Part shown: in pieces, positions 55,852 through 56,154 of the stretch
How the letters are laid out: the number at the start of each line of letters is the position of its first letter
How positions within the stretch are numbered: the stretch's first letter is position 1
NCBI GenBank assembly: GCA_009731375.1
Contig: BJOX01000114.1
Coordinates: 131,367-187,520 of the forward strand
Length of the DNA: 56,154 bases
Direction of reading: 5' to 3'
From: Paulinella micropora
Lineage: Eukaryota > Cercozoa > Imbricatea > Euglyphida
Position numbers and translations under genes: made by a program
Notes under the pieces: generated by a model
What the model was told of the DNA's origin: nothing
The model's input: only the letters and a program-made list of their open reading frames with translations
Databases searched by the model: none

Positions 55852-56154
55852 TGGTCACTGTCTACCAAGATATGTATTCTGATCGAGCTAACGTGCCCGG
55901 TCGAGGAAAACATCCTTGACGCACGAGCCTACAAGACCAACCGATACAACAAGCTCAAATCTCAAATCGAGGACAACGGATGGACCTGCCACCTTCGACC
56001 AATCGAATGCGGGGCTCGCGGCATGGTATCGTTCTCTGTTCATCGATGTTTCCGCGCCTTGGGTTTTTCCCATCCCCAATCCAAATCCCTTTGCTTCAAG
56101 CTATCCTCCTGCGTAGCTCGTTGCTCTTTTGCGATTTATCGCTCCTGTGCAGTC
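55852..56154 (+). pseudogene. REL-type nuclease fragment, second copy (runs off the window)
   Basis: 101 codons in frame, from [20 protein letters not shown] to the right edge. Differs from 2085-2507 at a few bases only (for example Glu to Lys, Ala retained). The left junction is directly in an ATCT array (ATCTATCT then TGGTCACTG), about 37 bases inside the point where copy 1 begins. It is thus an independent 5' truncation. Confidence 0.65.

Overview
This is a repeat-saturated eukaryotic window. Pol III-type tRNA architecture, GT-AG introns, non-LTR and LTR retrotransposons, and a probable multi-exon gene with microsatellite-filled introns all point to a eukaryote. I cannot name the species; a protist or alga with a large genome, or an invertebrate, would fit. 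About half of the window is simple sequence, mostly (ATCT)n/(ATCC)n on one strand or the other, plus (CTT)n, (CA)n, (CT)n and (TA)n. Eight N gaps (4374-4383, 7608-7792, 11160-11169, 15872-15881, 42641-42894, 48648-48657, 54403-54412, 55049-55197) lie mostly in or beside these arrays. Nearly all long open frames in the arrays are low-complexity artefacts.

Layout. 1-5300: a fragment of a recurring 597-bp unit, then ATCT/ATCC arrays interrupted by a 5'-truncated non-LTR retrotransposon with a REL-type nuclease domain (2085-2820) and by a 458-bp unidentified insertion (4841-5298). 5300-8730: AT-rich tandem duplications, (TAATG)n, a decamer repeat and a long pyrimidine (CTT)n tract. 8731-8804: tRNA-Lys(UUU). 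9543-14180: a nearly full-length but frameshifted ORF1+ORF2 LINE on the minus strand with a poly(A) tail. 14180-16600: microsatellites and a perfect ~350-bp-arm palindrome. 16925-19027: exons of an unidentified gene.

19583-37275 is a nest of LTR elements. A decayed Ty1/copia element (Copia-1) is split in its gag by a very young Ty3/gypsy element (Gypsy-1, 20062-30676). Gypsy-1 has LTRs differing at 1 of 237 positions and intact gag, pro and pol frames. Copia-1 ends in an RNase H remnant that abuts an LTR-like repeat shared with a second, pol-less element (Copia-2). A second, older gypsy relative (Gypsy-2, 37784-43688) has lost gag and pro and carries a nonsense codon and a frameshift in pol.

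43689-56154 returns to AGAT/ATCT arrays. These hold several short inverted-repeat (MITE-like) families in two or more copies, GC-rich hairpins, more copies of the 597-bp unit, and a second REL-nuclease fragment at the right edge.

The genes do not form a host pathway; the window is shaped by retrotransposons, microsatellite expansion and short fold-back elements. The most promising undescribed biology is (1) a REL-nuclease non-LTR family whose truncated copies sit inside (ATCT)n arrays in one fixed orientation, and (2) the Gypsy-1 coding layout: gag, an in-frame UGA, pro with D-T-M-A at the usual D-T-G-A site, then pol in the -1 frame, with a CCCH-type finger and an RGG-like tail in place of a CCHC knuckle.
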